Positions 18,526 to 27,147 of a DNA stretch of 64,000 nt are shown piece after piece. Below the pieces are notes generated by a model, which worked only from the letters and a program-made list of their open reading frames with translations, was not told the DNA's origin and made no database searches. Numbering within the stretch: position 1 is the stretch's first letter; each line of letters starts with the position of its first letter. This DNA comes from Clostridiales bacterium (GTDB lineage: Bacteria > Bacillota > Clostridia > Christensenellales > Aristaeellaceae): positions 310,001-374,000 of the forward strand of contig CP069419.1 of assembly GCA_017569285.1 (NCBI GenBank), given 5' to 3'. Both the position numbers and the translations under genes were made by a program.

Positions 18526-19710
18526 TCAGAAAGAATACGACTCGTCCACCTGTTGTCCGGCCGGAACGGTTGCTCCCGCGGGAATCGAAATACCCTGTCC
18601 GATCACCGCAATATTCCCTTCTTCTTCCCCGACGATTGCACCGGCGCCGATTACGGCATTTTCAGCAACAATGGTCCTGCGGATGACAGCGCCCCGCTTG
18701 ATGACACTGCCGGGCATAATCACGCTGGATTCAACATACGCGCCTTCTTCCACCACAACACCGGCAAACAGAATGGAATGATGGACATTCCCGTACACCT
18801 CGCCGCCTTCGGTGATCAGCGTATCGGTGACAGTCGCGCCCTTGGCGATATAGTGGGGCGGCATTCCCGGGTTCTTGGCATATATCCGCCATTTCTTGTC
18901 ATGCATATCCATCGGCATCGGATTCTCAAGCAGGTCCATATTGGCCTCCCAGAGGCTTTCAATGGTTCCCACGTCTTTCCAGTACCCGGTAAAGTTATAG
19001 GCCATCATCACCTGGTTGTCATTAAGCATGTTCGGGATGATGTTTTTACCGAAGTCATTGGAGCTTCCCTTGTCCGCTTCATCATCTGTCAAGTATTTGT
19101 ACAGTTTCTCCCATGTGAAGATATAGACACCCATGGAAGCTTTGTTGCTCTTCGGTTTTTTCGGTTTTTCCTCAAATTCGATGATCCGGTCATTTTCATC
19201 GGTATTCATGATGCCGAAACGGGGAGCTTCCTCCCAGGCGACCGGACGGACCGCGATCGTCGCGTCCGCACCATGGCTGATGTGGTAATTCAGCATGGCA
19301 TTGTAATCCATCTTGTAGATATGGTCGCCGCTCAGGATCAGCACATAATCCGGATTGTACTGTTGGATAAATGCAATATTCTGGTAAATTGCATTTGCTG
19401 TGCCGCGGTACCACTCCCCGCTTTTCCCCTTCTGGTACGGGGGAAGCACGAAAACGCCGCCGTTGGAAATATCCAGGTCCCACGGGGCGCCGCTTCCGAT
19501 ATAGGCATTCAGTTCCAGGGGCTGGTACTGAGTCAGCACGCCAACCGTATCAATGCCGCTGTTGGTACAGTTACTCAGCGGAAAGTCGATTATTCTGTAC
19601 TTCCCGCCATACGGAATTGCCGGTTTTGCCACATTCTTGGTCAGAATACCAAGCCGGCTTCCCTGGCCGCCAGCGAGAAGCATTGCAACACAAGTCTTTT
19701 TTCTTAACAC
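18526..19710 (-). CDS. glgC: Glucose-1-phosphate adenylyltransferase, catalytic subunit GlgC
   Basis: Makes ADP-glucose from glucose-1-phosphate and ATP, the committed step of glycogen synthesis. The loop [13 protein letters not shown] follows the start; IIDFPLSNC and the hexapeptide-repeat beta-helix C-terminus are present. I chose the GTG at 19710 (394 aa): it is preceded by AAAGGAG and puts the nucleotide loop close to the N-terminus. The frame extends to 19839 but that part is unrelated to the family and covers the promoter. Confidence 0.95.
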   Translation of the reverse strand: MLRKKTCVAMLLAGGQGSRLGILTKNVAKPAIPYGGKYRIIDFPLSNCTNSGIDTVGVLTQYQPLELNAYIGSGAPWDLDISNGGVFVLPPYQKGKSGEWYRGTANAIYQNIAFIQQYNPDYVLILSGDHIYKMDYNAMLNYHISHGADATIAVRPVAWEEAPRFGIMNTDENDRIIEFEEKPKKPKSNKASMGVYIFTWEKLYKYLTDDEADKGSSNDFGKNIIPNMLNDNQVMMAYNFTGYWKDVGTIESLWEANMDLLENPMPMDMHDKKWRIYAKNPGMPPHYIAKGATVTDTLITEGGEVYGNVHHSILFAGVVVEEGAYVESSVIMPGSVIKRGAVIRRTIVAENAVIGAGAIVGEEEGNIAVIGQGISIPAGATVPAGQQVDESYSF

Positions 19711-19796
19711 AGGATAACACGCTCCTTTATTATTTTGATGTGCACGCATAATACACGAACTGACATGCAAAATCGTTTTATGCTTTCTCTGGTAGT

Positions 19797-19826
19797 ATAT
19801 TAACCCGTTTACGACACTTTCGTCAA
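19797..19826 (-). promoter_or_regulatory. Promoter of glgCDA
   Basis: On the minus strand TTGACG (19821-19826) is followed by TAATAT at 19797-19802 (18-base spacer; TTAATA gives 17). The transcript would begin about 80 bases before glgC. Confidence 0.65.
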
Positions 19827-19870
19827 GTGCAATTTGCACATTCGGCAGGTAACAAATCCTTGCGGACTGG

Positions 19871-19899
19871 TTTCAATTATTGACGGATTGTGTTATACT
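19871..19899 (+). promoter_or_regulatory. Likely promoter and structured leader of the ECF sigma gene
   Basis: TATACT at 19894-19899 with a weak TTTCAA 17 bases upstream (19871-19876). The leader to the sigma gene is about 150 bases and holds two inverted repeats: GATAACTG/CAGTTATC (19908-19915/19937-19944) and TACCGGC/GCCGGTA (19965-19971/19991-19997). No recognised riboswitch. Confidence 0.45.
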
Positions 19900-20053
19900 A
19901 TTTTATTGATAACTGTATTGAAACGTTTTCTGTCATCAGTTATCCGGACCTGCACCGCGCTCTGTACCGGCAATGGCATTCCGGTTTTCGGCCGGTATTC
20001 TTGCCGCGGTGAAATTTTATCGGATTTTTTCCGTTAACGGGGGAATAAACCGC

Positions 20054-20623
20054 TTGTTTGTTTCGTTACTATCAATGGAAGAGGGTTCCGGCCTCCGGCC
20101 GGCAGACGGAAACGGTTCTCCCGCTTCCGGGCTCTCTTTTGAACAGCTATACGATCTGTACGCTACCGACGTTCTCCGTGTATCGTATTATTATCTCGGA
20201 GACCGTCAGCGCGCGGAGGATGTTACGCAGGATGTATTCGTCCGGTTCCTCACTTCCCGTCCTCCCCTGGTGGAGGGACGGGAAAAGGCGTGGCTCCTGA
20301 AAGTTGCGCTCAACCGGTGCCGGGATCTCTGGCGCGGTGCATGGATGAAACGAGTCGTCCTGGGGCATCCGGCTTTCGAGCTGTTTCCGGCAGATGATGA
20401 AATTGGCCGCCTGGCGGAGAATACTGCCCTGGCGGAAGCGGTCAACCGGCTGCCTGCGATTTTCAAGGAGGTTGTCCTGCTGCACTATTATCAGGGATAC
20501 GGAGTATCCGAAATTTCCATGATGCTCGATATTTCAGAAGGCACGGTATCCTCCCGGCTCAGCCGGGCCCGGACGCGCCTGGCAAATGATTTGAAAGGAG
20601 ATGGAGCAGATGAGCAGAATTGA
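20054..20623 (+). CDS. RNA polymerase sigma factor, ECF subfamily
   Basis: A two-domain (sigma-2, sigma-4) ECF sigma factor. Region 2 reads YYYLGDRQRAEDVTQDVFVR; region 4 contains LPAIFKEVVLLHYYQGYGVS and the HTH ISEGTVSSRLSRARTRL. Start is uncertain: TTG at 20054 has GGGGGAA ten bases upstream, ATG at 20075 has a poorer site, and the frame extends to an ATG at 19973. All keep both sigma domains. It overlaps the next gene by 14 bases, the usual sigma/anti-sigma arrangement, so activity is likely controlled by that membrane protein. Confidence 0.9.
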   Translation: MFVSLLSMEEGSGLRPADGNGSPASGLSFEQLYDLYATDVLRVSYYYLGDRQRAEDVTQDVFVRFLTSRPPLVEGREKAWLLKVALNRCRDLWRGAWMKRVVLGHPAFELFPADDEIGRLAENTALAEAVNRLPAIFKEVVLLHYYQGYGVSEISMMLDISEGTVSSRLSRARTRLANDLKGDGADEQN

Positions 20624-21068
20624 ACAATTGCCCGAAGTAACGGAACAGGTCCTCTCCGGTCTCCAGGCCGGTGATGAACTGAAAAACCGTATTTACCGGA
20701 AAGCCCTTGAACCGGATTCTGTTCCGGCCCGCCGTTCCGTACGGATCCCGATGATCGCACTCTGCTCTCTTTCCGTAGTGATGATTGCACTGGTGGCAGT
20801 TCTCGGCCAGGTGCGCTCCCTGAACGATTCCGATACCGCAGATATCCGGACAATCACCGCCGGTGCGCGCCGGATTGAATCACCGGTTATCCTGCAGACG
20901 ATTATCGACGAAACTGTCAGCCAGTATACCACCGGGATTCCGGTTCCGGATGAAACGGAAGAAGCAGCCCCTGAAACAGGCGAAACCGATGAGGCTGAAG
21001 AAGATGATGAAGCGGCGGATTCTGCCGAACCCGCCGCTTCCATTCCTGAAAACCAAAGCACAAACTGA
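20610..21068 (+). CDS. Putative membrane anti-sigma factor
   Basis: No strong family match. The 152-aa protein has a cytoplasmic N-terminus of about 45 residues, one membrane helix (around residues 46-64, MIALCSLSVVMIALVAVLG) and an outside part ending in a very acidic Glu/Asp/Ala-rich tail. There is no HxxxCxxC zinc motif of the ZAS class. The role is inferred from its 14-base overlap with the ECF sigma gene. Start chosen at 20610, nine bases after AAAGGAG; an ATG at 20601 directly abuts that site. Confidence 0.65.
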   Translation: MSRIEQLPEVTEQVLSGLQAGDELKNRIYRKALEPDSVPARRSVRIPMIALCSLSVVMIALVAVLGQVRSLNDSDTADIRTITAGARRIESPVILQTIIDETVSQYTTGIPVPDETEEAAPETGETDEAEEDDEAADSAEPAASIPENQSTN

Positions 21069-21079
21069 TAACCGGTCGG

Positions 21080-21793
21080 TTATACCCACTTTTCTTCCAG
21101 ATACTTTTCAAGCTTTCTCTTTACGCGCTGTAACGCATTGTCAATGGATTTGACATGGCGTCCCAGCGCGTCTGCTATTTCCTGGTAACTTTTTCCGTCC
21201 AGATAGGCCTGCAGGACTTCCTGTTCCAGCCCGGAGAGCACCTCGCTGATCTTGTTGTGGATATTTCCCAGGTTTTCCCGGTTGATAATCAGCTCTTCCG
21301 GATCGGATATCCGTCCTTCCATAATCACATCCAGCAAAGTACGGTCGCTTTCCTCATCATACAGGGGCTTATTCAGCGATACATAACTGTTCAGCGGAAT
21401 ATGCTTCTGCCGGGTTGCCGTCTTGATGGCGGTAATAATCTGGCGGGTAATGCAAAGCTCCGCAAATGCCCGGAATGAGCTGAGCTTTTCCGGTTTGAAA
21501 TCTCGGATCGCCTTATAGAGCCCAATCATTCCTTCCTGCACAATATCCTCATGGTCCGCGCCGATCAGAAAATAACTCCTCGCTTTGGCCCGGACAAAAT
21601 TCTTGTACTTGTTCAGCAGGTATTCCTCGGCTTCAGAATCACCCTGGTGGCACATTTCAACCACCTGTTCATCATTCATCTGCTGATAGCGGGCGCTCAG
21701 GAATCCCATTTCGTTTTCTTCGCTGACAGCAGTATCGGGTGCGCTATTCATTTCTTCCGGCTGTTCGTCCGGCACTCTGTTCTCATCCAGCAT
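21080..21793 (-). CDS. sigH: RNA polymerase sigma-H (sporulation/stationary phase)
   Basis: Sigma-70 family factor, SigH/Spo0H type, 237 aa. Region 2 contains LLNKYKNFVRAKARSYFLIG and DHEDIVQEGMIGLYKAIRDF; region 4 ends with SYQEIADALGRHVKSIDNAL. An acidic N-terminal extension of about 30 residues precedes the conserved part. The gene closes the mrnC-thyX-rlmB-sigH series, a known Firmicutes order. Its presence hints at a sporulating ancestry, though SigH also controls competence and other stationary-phase genes. Confidence 0.93.
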   Translation of the reverse strand: MLDENRVPDEQPEEMNSAPDTAVSEENEMGFLSARYQQMNDEQVVEMCHQGDSEAEEYLLNKYKNFVRAKARSYFLIGADHEDIVQEGMIGLYKAIRDFKPEKLSSFRAFAELCITRQIITAIKTATRQKHIPLNSYVSLNKPLYDEESDRTLLDVIMEGRISDPEELIINRENLGNIHNKISEVLSGLEQEVLQAYLDGKSYQEIADALGRHVKSIDNALQRVKRKLEKYLEEKWV

Positions 21794-21815
21794 GCAGTTC
21801 TCCCGCCCTCAGTTG

Positions 21816-22865
21816 TCATTCATTCCGCGCTGTGAACACCCGATACATCATGATGCCTGCGGCAACAGATGCATTCAGGCTGTCCAGATGTCCTTTCATC
21901 GGAAGGGATACGGATTCATCGCACTTTTCTTCTGTCAGCCGGCTGATTCCCTCGCCTTCGGCGCCGATCACGAGCGCAGTTCCGCCTTCAAAGGAGACTT
22001 CACGAAAATCCTTTCCGTTCATCGTCAGCGCATAAACCCAGATGTTTTCCTTCTGGAGTTCCTCAATGGTACGGTTCAGGTTCATCACGCGCGCCACTTT
22101 CACATACTCAACCGCACCGGCGGATGATTTGACAGCAGCCGGCGTCAGTCCGACACTGCGGTGCTGCGGCACAATCACGCCATGTGCACCCACACATTCT
22201 GCCGTTCGGATAATCGCACCGAGATTGTGGGGGTCTGTCACCCCGTCCAGAATAATGATAAAGGGCGCTTCGCCCTTTTCACGGGCAGCTTCCAGGATAT
22301 CCTCCACCGTGCAGTACTGATAGGCAGAAGCAAATGCGATCAGGCCCTGATGCCGCGGTGCAATCTCGTCCAGGCGGCTCTTGTCCACGGTCTGGATCAT
22401 GATTTTCTGTTCCTTGGCTTTCTGGATAATCTCCAGGGCAGATCCGGACAAGTCACCCTTCTGGACCATCAGTTTCTCCAGGTCCCGATGATTCTTCAGC
22501 GCTTCGCGGATCGGATTCCGGCCGGTCAGGATATACTTTTCCGTATCGGTATCCTGCTCCGGACGGGATTCAAAAGAAGGAATCCGTTCGCGGCGTGGGC
22601 GCGCCTCCTCCCGGTATTCATAATCACGGTATCCGCCGTTCTTCCGGCTGCTGTCCCGTTCCGTTTTTCCATCCGGGAAAGGCCGTCCGGTCCGGCGCAG
22701 GCCATCTTCTGCTTTGCGGGCTGCCGCCGGGCGGAAACTGCTCCGTTCCCGTGGATTGTCCCCGTTTTTCCGCCCCCCCGCAGGCGCAAATCCTTTCCGT
22801 TCCCGCTGGCCGTATGAGGCCGCCGGGGTTTTCTTCCGATCCTTGCTGCTGTAATTATTCGGCAT
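21816..22865 (-). CDS. rlmB: 23S rRNA (guanosine-2'-O)-methyltransferase, RlmB/TrmH family, with basic N-terminal tail
   Basis: SPOUT-class RNA 2'-O-methyltransferase. The RlmB substrate-binding domain starts near residue 110 (YILTGRNPIREALKNHRD); the SPOUT domain has DGVTDPHNLGAIIRTAECVG and the C-terminal knot LPMKGHLDSLNASVAAG. The first 105 or so residues form an Arg/Lys/Gly/Pro-rich, probably disordered tail not seen in short RlmB proteins. Start at 22865 (349 aa) follows GAGGAG by seven bases and overlaps the thyX end by 11 bases. Confidence 0.92.
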   Translation of the reverse strand: MPNNYSSKDRKKTPAASYGQRERKGFAPAGGRKNGDNPRERSSFRPAAARKAEDGLRRTGRPFPDGKTERDSSRKNGGYRDYEYREEARPRRERIPSFESRPEQDTDTEKYILTGRNPIREALKNHRDLEKLMVQKGDLSGSALEIIQKAKEQKIMIQTVDKSRLDEIAPRHQGLIAFASAYQYCTVEDILEAAREKGEAPFIIILDGVTDPHNLGAIIRTAECVGAHGVIVPQHRSVGLTPAAVKSSAGAVEYVKVARVMNLNRTIEELQKENIWVYALTMNGKDFREVSFEGGTALVIGAEGEGISRLTEEKCDESVSLPMKGHLDSLNASVAAGIMMYRVFTARNE

Positions 22866-23619
22866 GATGATTCTCCTCATTCAGGCGGGCAAGAAGCTTT
22901 TCCCGCTCTTCCCGCTTAATTGTCTGCATTCCGCAGCTTTTTTCCCCTTCCGGGCATTTCCCGCGAAGGCAGGCCGGTCCGGCATCCCGGAAAAGCTCCG
23001 GGGAAACCTGAAGGCAGAGCTCGTGCATCTTTTCCGCCAGGGTGCGAATCTCCCACTGGGCACGTGAGCACATCCGCAGGCTGAAGAAATGGCGGAGCTC
23101 CCGTACGTTCATGGTTACAAGCATCCGTGTTTCACAGGCGTTCGGAAGGACAAACCGGGCATCTTCATTCGACTTTTCCCCCTGCTTTCCGAGTCTTTCC
23201 TGCCAGTTTTTGTACCATTCCTCAATCTGGTTCATCTGGGCATGGTATTCCTGAACAGCCGCCTCTCCGAGCGCCTCAATGCTCGGCGGAATAATATATC
23301 CGAATCCGTTCTCATAGGAAACGTACCGCTGGCTCTGAACCGAGAAGGCCACACCCACACGGTGCCGGGTAATCTGTGCCAGGAGCGCCCGGCTTACACC
23401 TTCAATCCCGAAGGTAAATGTGGCATGTTCCAGCACCGATTCATGTCCCATGTTCATCAGCCTCTGGATAAATGCAGACTGATCCTTCTCGGATATTTTG
23501 GCTTTCAGATCCTCAATATTGGCCTTGGAATAGCACAGTTTTGCTCCAAGGGATACCGTTTCCTCCGGAAATCCGGTATGCCGGATCAGAATCACATTCA
23601 TCTGTTTTCTTTCAGCCAT
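22855..23619 (-). CDS. thyX: Flavin-dependent thymidylate synthase ThyX
   Basis: Makes dTMP from dUMP using FAD and methylenetetrahydrofolate, independent of ThyA. The FAD/dUMP motif reads RHRVGVAFSVQSQRY, eight residues between RHR and the serine where the textbook spacing is seven. Length 254 aa. Start chosen at the ATG at 23619, eight bases after GGAGG; an ATG at 23625 lies too close to that site. Also carries a cysteine-bearing C-terminal extension (CLRGKCPEGEKSCG). Overlaps mrnC by eight bases. Confidence 0.94.
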   Translation of the reverse strand: MAERKQMNVILIRHTGFPEETVSLGAKLCYSKANIEDLKAKISEKDQSAFIQRLMNMGHESVLEHATFTFGIEGVSRALLAQITRHRVGVAFSVQSQRYVSYENGFGYIIPPSIEALGEAAVQEYHAQMNQIEEWYKNWQERLGKQGEKSNEDARFVLPNACETRMLVTMNVRELRHFFSLRMCSRAQWEIRTLAEKMHELCLQVSPELFRDAGPACLRGKCPEGEKSCGMQTIKREEREKLLARLNEENHHAE

Positions 23620-24025
23620 CGCCATTCCCTCCGATAATCATTCCGGCAAACTGCAGAATCCGGTCCTCCCTGCCGGTTATATAAAGAAACCCGATCAGGG
23701 CTTCAAATCCGGTCGCCGCCGAATAGTCCCCAAGCTCCTGGTTCTTCGGTGCAGGATGCCGCGCATGGGCGTTGCGTCCCCGCCGGATAATTTCCTGCTC
23801 CCGTTCATCAGTTTCCGGCAGGATCATTTCCAGAAAAGAAGCCTGTGCGGCTGCGTTTACATATTCCACACATGACCGGTGCATATGGTGGACATTCAGC
23901 CCCCGGTGTACGAGTGTATCCCGGACTACGGTTTCCCATACAGAATCACCCAGGTACGCCAGCTGAAGCGCATTCAGCATCCCGGCGTCCCGTTCTGCCA
24001 ACGGTTCTGTCAGTCTCAGACTCAA
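23612..24025 (-). CDS. mrnC: Mini-ribonuclease III
   Basis: A stand-alone RNase III catalytic domain without a dsRNA-binding domain, about 137 aa; in Bacillus it matures 23S rRNA. LNALQLAYLGDSVWE contains the catalytic acidic residue; ELGDYSAATGFEALIGFLYI is the second conserved helix. The start is TTG at 24025 (GGAGG seven bases upstream) or ATG at 24031, which nearly abuts the site. First gene of the mrnC-thyX-rlmB-sigH series; a TATAAT at 24052-24057 on the minus strand with no good -35 may drive it. Confidence 0.93.
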   Translation of the reverse strand: MSLRLTEPLAERDAGMLNALQLAYLGDSVWETVVRDTLVHRGLNVHHMHRSCVEYVNAAAQASFLEMILPETDEREQEIIRRGRNAHARHPAPKNQELGDYSAATGFEALIGFLYITGREDRILQFAGMIIGGNGDG

Positions 24026-24105
24026 GTTCATCCCTCCGCTGTTACGGAAAGATTATACCATAAATCAGTGAAAAAAATAGTCCTGCGATTTTTGAATATT
24101 TCTGC

Positions 24106-24133
24106 TTGACAAACCCTCTGTTTTCTGTATAAT
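24106..24133 (+). promoter_or_regulatory. Promoter of tRNA-Lys
   Basis: Consensus TTGACA (24106-24111), 16-base spacer and TATAAT (24128-24133), ending 18 bases before the tRNA. Confidence 0.85.
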
Positions 24134-24151
24134 AACATCTGTTCGCTGTGA

Positions 24152-24224
24152 GCACCATTAGCTCAGTTGGTAGAGCACCTGACTCTTAATCAGGGTGTCT
24201 AGGGTTCGAGTCCCTAATGGTGTA
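24152..24224 (+). tRNA. tRNA-Lys (anticodon CTT)
   Basis: A full 73-base cloverleaf: acceptor GCACCAT/ATGGTGT (with a G-U first pair), D arm GCTC/GAGC, anticodon stem CCTGA/TCAGG around CTCTTAA giving CTT, and a T arm TAGGG-TTCGAGT-CCCTA. CCA is not encoded. Own promoter and terminator, so a single-tRNA unit. Confidence 0.97.
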
Positions 24225-24228
24225 CAGG

Positions 24229-24256
24229 GCCTGCGGTTCAGACCGCAGGCTTTTTT
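24229..24256 (+). terminator. Terminator after tRNA-Lys
   Basis: GCCTGCGGT pairs ACCGCAGGC across a four-base loop (24229-24250) and is followed by six T. Confidence 0.92.
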
Positions 24257-24280
24257 CATGTTCCCGGTGGTTTCTGTAAT

Positions 24281-24310
24281 AAAAAAACCGGCCATCATGA
24301 TATGGCCGGC
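24281..24310 (-). terminator. Terminator after the ferredoxin gene
   Basis: On the minus strand CCGGCCAT pairs ATGGCCGG with a six-base loop, followed by seven T. It faces the tRNA terminator. Confidence 0.88.
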
Positions 24311-24327
24311 AAAACCGCGAAATCAGA

Positions 24328-24498
24328 TTATGCCTGGGCAGGAGCTCCTACAGGGCAGGTCTCCGCGCAGGCACCGCATTCGATGCACACATCGGGATTG
24401 ATTTCGTACTTGCCATCTCCTTCAGAGATCGCGTTCACGGGGCATTCCGCAGCGCAGGCGCCGCAGCTGATGCAGTCTTCAGAAATTTTGTAAGCCAT
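24328..24498 (-). CDS. 2[4Fe-4S] ferredoxin
   Basis: A 56-aa clostridial-type ferredoxin, a low-potential electron carrier for anaerobic metabolism. Two complete C-x2-C-x2-C-x3-C clusters: C9, C12, C15, C19 and C38, C41, C44, C48. The ATG at 24498 is preceded by GGAGG at nine bases. Monocistronic, with its own promoter and terminator. Confidence 0.97.
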   Translation of the reverse strand: MAYKISEDCISCGACAAECPVNAISEGDGKYEINPDVCIECGACAETCPVGAPAQA

Positions 24499-24541
24499 AA
24501 ATCCTACCTCCAAAAATTATTTGGGGAACGTTGTCACCCAT

Positions 24542-24570
24542 AATATATCATCGAATACGTGTTTTTGCAA
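24542..24570 (-). promoter_or_regulatory. Promoter of the ferredoxin gene
   Basis: On the minus strand TTGCAA (24565-24570), 17-base spacer, TATATT (24542-24547), about 40 bases before the start codon. Confidence 0.6.
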
Positions 24571-24585
24571 TACCATCCGCGGGCA

Positions 24586-25755
24586 TCAGTTGATCGCATC
24601 CATTGCTTTCTGCAGTGCATCCGCCCAGCTTCCCCGGGTGGTTGTCTCCGCTTTTTTCTCCGGAACCGAAACCGGTTTCTCCGCGGATCCGCTTTCTTCC
24701 TTTGGCCGGTTTGGATTTTCCCGCCGTACGGGTTTTCCCAACTGCTGTCCGTCCCGTCCGGAATTCCGGCTGCCTTTTTTTCCTTCCGGGTTTCCCGGCC
24801 GGCCGGAATCCGGTCTGGTATCACGCGGATCCGGTTCGCTGGCGCGCTCTGCTTCATTTCCGGATGTCTTATCCCCATTCCGGTTTTCAGCGTCCGCCGG
24901 GACACGGTTCTTTTTTCCCGCCGGCTGCGTGTTTTCATGCGTCTTTTCGGCATCAATCCGGACGATCTCCTCCAGCGGGAATTCCTTAATCTCACTGGAG
25001 TCACCGGTTGTAATCCGGACACTGACCGTTTCCTTCAGAATATTCAGATCAGAAACAATTCCCGTTCCTGCAGGCGTGGAAACTTCCCTGCCGGTTTTCG
25101 GCATCTTTTTTCGGGTCTGCTCATAATGATCCTGCTCATATTTCAGGCAGCACATCAGTCTTCCGCATACGCCGCTGATCTTGGTGGGATTCAGCGAAAG
25201 ATTCTGTTCCTTGGCCATCTTAATGGATACCGGCTGGAATTCATCCAGAAACGCCCCGCAGCAGATGGGGCGGCCGCACGGACCGAGCCCTCCGAGCATT
25301 TTGGCTTCATCCCGGACCCCGATCTGCCGAAGTTCAATCCGCATTTTGAACACGGATGCCAGGTCCTTCACCAGGCTTCGGAAATCCACACGGCCGTTGG
25401 CAGTAAAATAGAACAGGATCTTGCTGTTGTCAAACGCATATTCCACAGATACCAGTTTCATATCCAGCTGATGCTCTGCAATTTTCTTCTGGCAGGTCTG
25501 ATAGGCTTCCCGCTCTTTTTCCCGGTTCTCAGTACTGTGCTGGATGTCCTGCGGAGTGGCAATCCGGACAATTTTACGCATCGGCGCATTTGCGGATTCC
25601 TCCACTTCCCGGATCCCGATCACAACCTCCCCAAGGTCCAGTCCCTTGGCCGTATCCGCCACCACATAATCGCCGGGCTTCATCATCATGTCGCACGCGT
25701 CAAAATAATGAATTTTCCCGTTATTCTGAAATTGGATTCCAACAATTTTTACCAT
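24586..25755 (-). CDS. ricT: PSP1-domain protein RicT (YaaT)
   Basis: RicT belongs to the Fe-S-containing RicAFT (Y) complex, which in Bacillus affects RNase Y-dependent mRNA processing, competence and sporulation. The PSP1 domain is marked by MLGGLGPCGRPICCGAFL and KISGVCGRLMCCLKYE, which hold the conserved cysteines. The last 120 or so residues are a Lys/Glu/Pro/Arg/Asn-rich tail ending in an apparent short helix (WADALQKAMDAIN). Overlaps holB by seven bases. RicA and RicF are not in this window. Confidence 0.92.
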   Translation of the reverse strand: MVKIVGIQFQNNGKIHYFDACDMMMKPGDYVVADTAKGLDLGEVVIGIREVEESANAPMRKIVRIATPQDIQHSTENREKEREAYQTCQKKIAEHQLDMKLVSVEYAFDNSKILFYFTANGRVDFRSLVKDLASVFKMRIELRQIGVRDEAKMLGGLGPCGRPICCGAFLDEFQPVSIKMAKEQNLSLNPTKISGVCGRLMCCLKYEQDHYEQTRKKMPKTGREVSTPAGTGIVSDLNILKETVSVRITTGDSSEIKEFPLEEIVRIDAEKTHENTQPAGKKNRVPADAENRNGDKTSGNEAERASEPDPRDTRPDSGRPGNPEGKKGSRNSGRDGQQLGKPVRRENPNRPKEESGSAEKPVSVPEKKAETTTRGSWADALQKAMDAIN

Positions 25756-26771
25756 TTGTTTCCTTCCCCCATAAAGACAAAAAGAAGCTGTTCCAGAACC
25801 GCCTGGAAATTGACATTTGACTCCAGCTGCTTCCGGGCGTCACTGACTGCATTGATCAGGCCCGTAAAGGCTTCAGGCCCGGCTTTCCCGGAAAAGCGTC
25901 TCCAGTTATCCGGCAGGCCGGAAGCTTCACCGCCGGTCCCGTTCTGAAACCGGAAACGAGCCATCCGTTCCAGGGACGACTCCAGTATATTCAGCATGAT
26001 TCCGGCTTCTGCTTTCCTGTCCTTCCAGCTGTTTGAGAGCCGGAGGATATCACTTCTGCCGGTCCCGGCCGGACGGAAGAACATGCTGTTTATTTCATCC
26101 CGTGTCTTCCAGTATTCCTCGTCACCGGCCAGTTCAAGCGCCCTGCCGATGGAGCCGTGCGCTTCTGCCATGCATTCCTCGGCGTGGCTTCCCCGGATTC
26201 CTTCCTGTGAGAGCACTTTCAGGATATACTCATCACTCCATGCTTTCAGCCGGATCGGACGGCATCTGCTGATTACCGTTGTGAGAAGCGTCTCCGGATG
26301 TTCTGTCACCAGAATGATATACGTGTTTTCCGGCGGCTCTTCCAGGGTTTTCAGCAGGCTGTTCTGTGCCTGGGCGGTCATCCGGTCCGCATCAAACAGA
26401 AGCACCACGCGGGCTTTTCCCTCCAGCGTATGGCTTCCGCAGATCCGGATCATTTCCCGGATATCATCCACCGGGATGGTCGTCCTGTCTTTCTTGCCGT
26501 CCGGTGCCAGCGGCACTCCCTGCCGGATGATCGTCATATCCGGATGCTCTCCCTGCTCGGCCAGCAGGCAGTCCCTGCAGGTGCCGCAGGGGCGTTTTTC
26601 GCCTGAACTGCACAGAAGAGCGGACGCCATCAGCTTTGCCAGCGTCCGTTTTCCGGTTCCTTTTTCTCCTGTGATCAGGCTTGCATGAACCAGCCTGCCT
26701 TCTGCCATCTGGGACAGCAGCCCGCTGACCTCTTTGCCCTGTTCATGAAAAGACGCTAATTCCGGTTTCAT
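25749..26771 (-). CDS. holB: DNA polymerase III delta' subunit
   Basis: Clamp-loader subunit of the replicative polymerase. N-terminal AAA+ domain with ITGEKGTGKRTLAKL, and a zinc-binding CGTCRDC region at about 60; LLKTLEEPPENTYIILVTEHP is the family-typical sensor region. 340 aa, normal length. Follows the c-di-AMP receptor gene by 13 bases; the order receptor-holB-ricT is common in Firmicutes. Confidence 0.93.
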   Translation of the reverse strand: MKPELASFHEQGKEVSGLLSQMAEGRLVHASLITGEKGTGKRTLAKLMASALLCSSGEKRPCGTCRDCLLAEQGEHPDMTIIRQGVPLAPDGKKDRTTIPVDDIREMIRICGSHTLEGKARVVLLFDADRMTAQAQNSLLKTLEEPPENTYIILVTEHPETLLTTVISRCRPIRLKAWSDEYILKVLSQEGIRGSHAEECMAEAHGSIGRALELAGDEEYWKTRDEINSMFFRPAGTGRSDILRLSNSWKDRKAEAGIMLNILESSLERMARFRFQNGTGGEASGLPDNWRRFSGKAGPEAFTGLINAVSDARKQLESNVNFQAVLEQLLFVFMGEGNKW

Positions 26772-26784
26772 ACCATCCGACCCG

Positions 26785-27117
26785 TTATACTTTCAGGAAC
26801 TGTTCCACGTTCAGCACAAAGAGGGTCGCTCCTCCGACAGTAACTTCCATCGGAAATGCGGCATATTCCCCGTGGGTGATATTGTTGATGCCGGTGGTTG
26901 CAGCCGTCATCTGCTTCCTGCTCTTGCAGACAGTTTCGATAATATGGATTGCTTCGGATATCCGATCCTCATCGACACCGAGCAGCAGGGTGGTATTCCC
27001 GGCCCGCAGGAAACCGCCGGTGGTTGCCAGCTTGGTAACCCCGAACCCTTTTTGCATCAGCTTGGACAGCAGCTTAGAAGAATCTTCATCCTGAACGATC
27101 GCGATAATCAGTTTCAT
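26785..27117 (-). CDS. darA: Cyclic-di-AMP receptor, PII-like (DarA/PstA/YaaQ)
   Basis: A 110-aa PII-like trimeric protein that binds c-di-AMP. The T-loop and ligand region GGFLRAGNTTLLLGVDED and the C-terminal GGATLFVLNVEQF are hallmark stretches. The ATG at 27117 follows AGGAGGGAGG; an upstream frame to 27207 covers the promoter. First in the darA-holB-ricT operon. Confidence 0.94.
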   Translation of the reverse strand: MKLIIAIVQDEDSSKLLSKLMQKGFGVTKLATTGGFLRAGNTTLLLGVDEDRISEAIHIIETVCKSRKQMTAATTGINNITHGEYAAFPMEVTVGGATLFVLNVEQFLKV

Positions 27118-27147
27118 AATGAATCCTCCCTCCTGACAAATCAATTT

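Noticed and set aside
15977-18781. Large plus-strand ORF of 934 codons
   Set aside because: Antisense to glgA and glgD, which are certain. Long antisense frames are expected in GC-rich third-position genes.
21066-21083. Palindrome GATAACCGGTCGGTTAT as terminator between the anti-sigma gene and sigH
   Set aside because: Short stem, small loop and no T run; overlaps the sigH stop.
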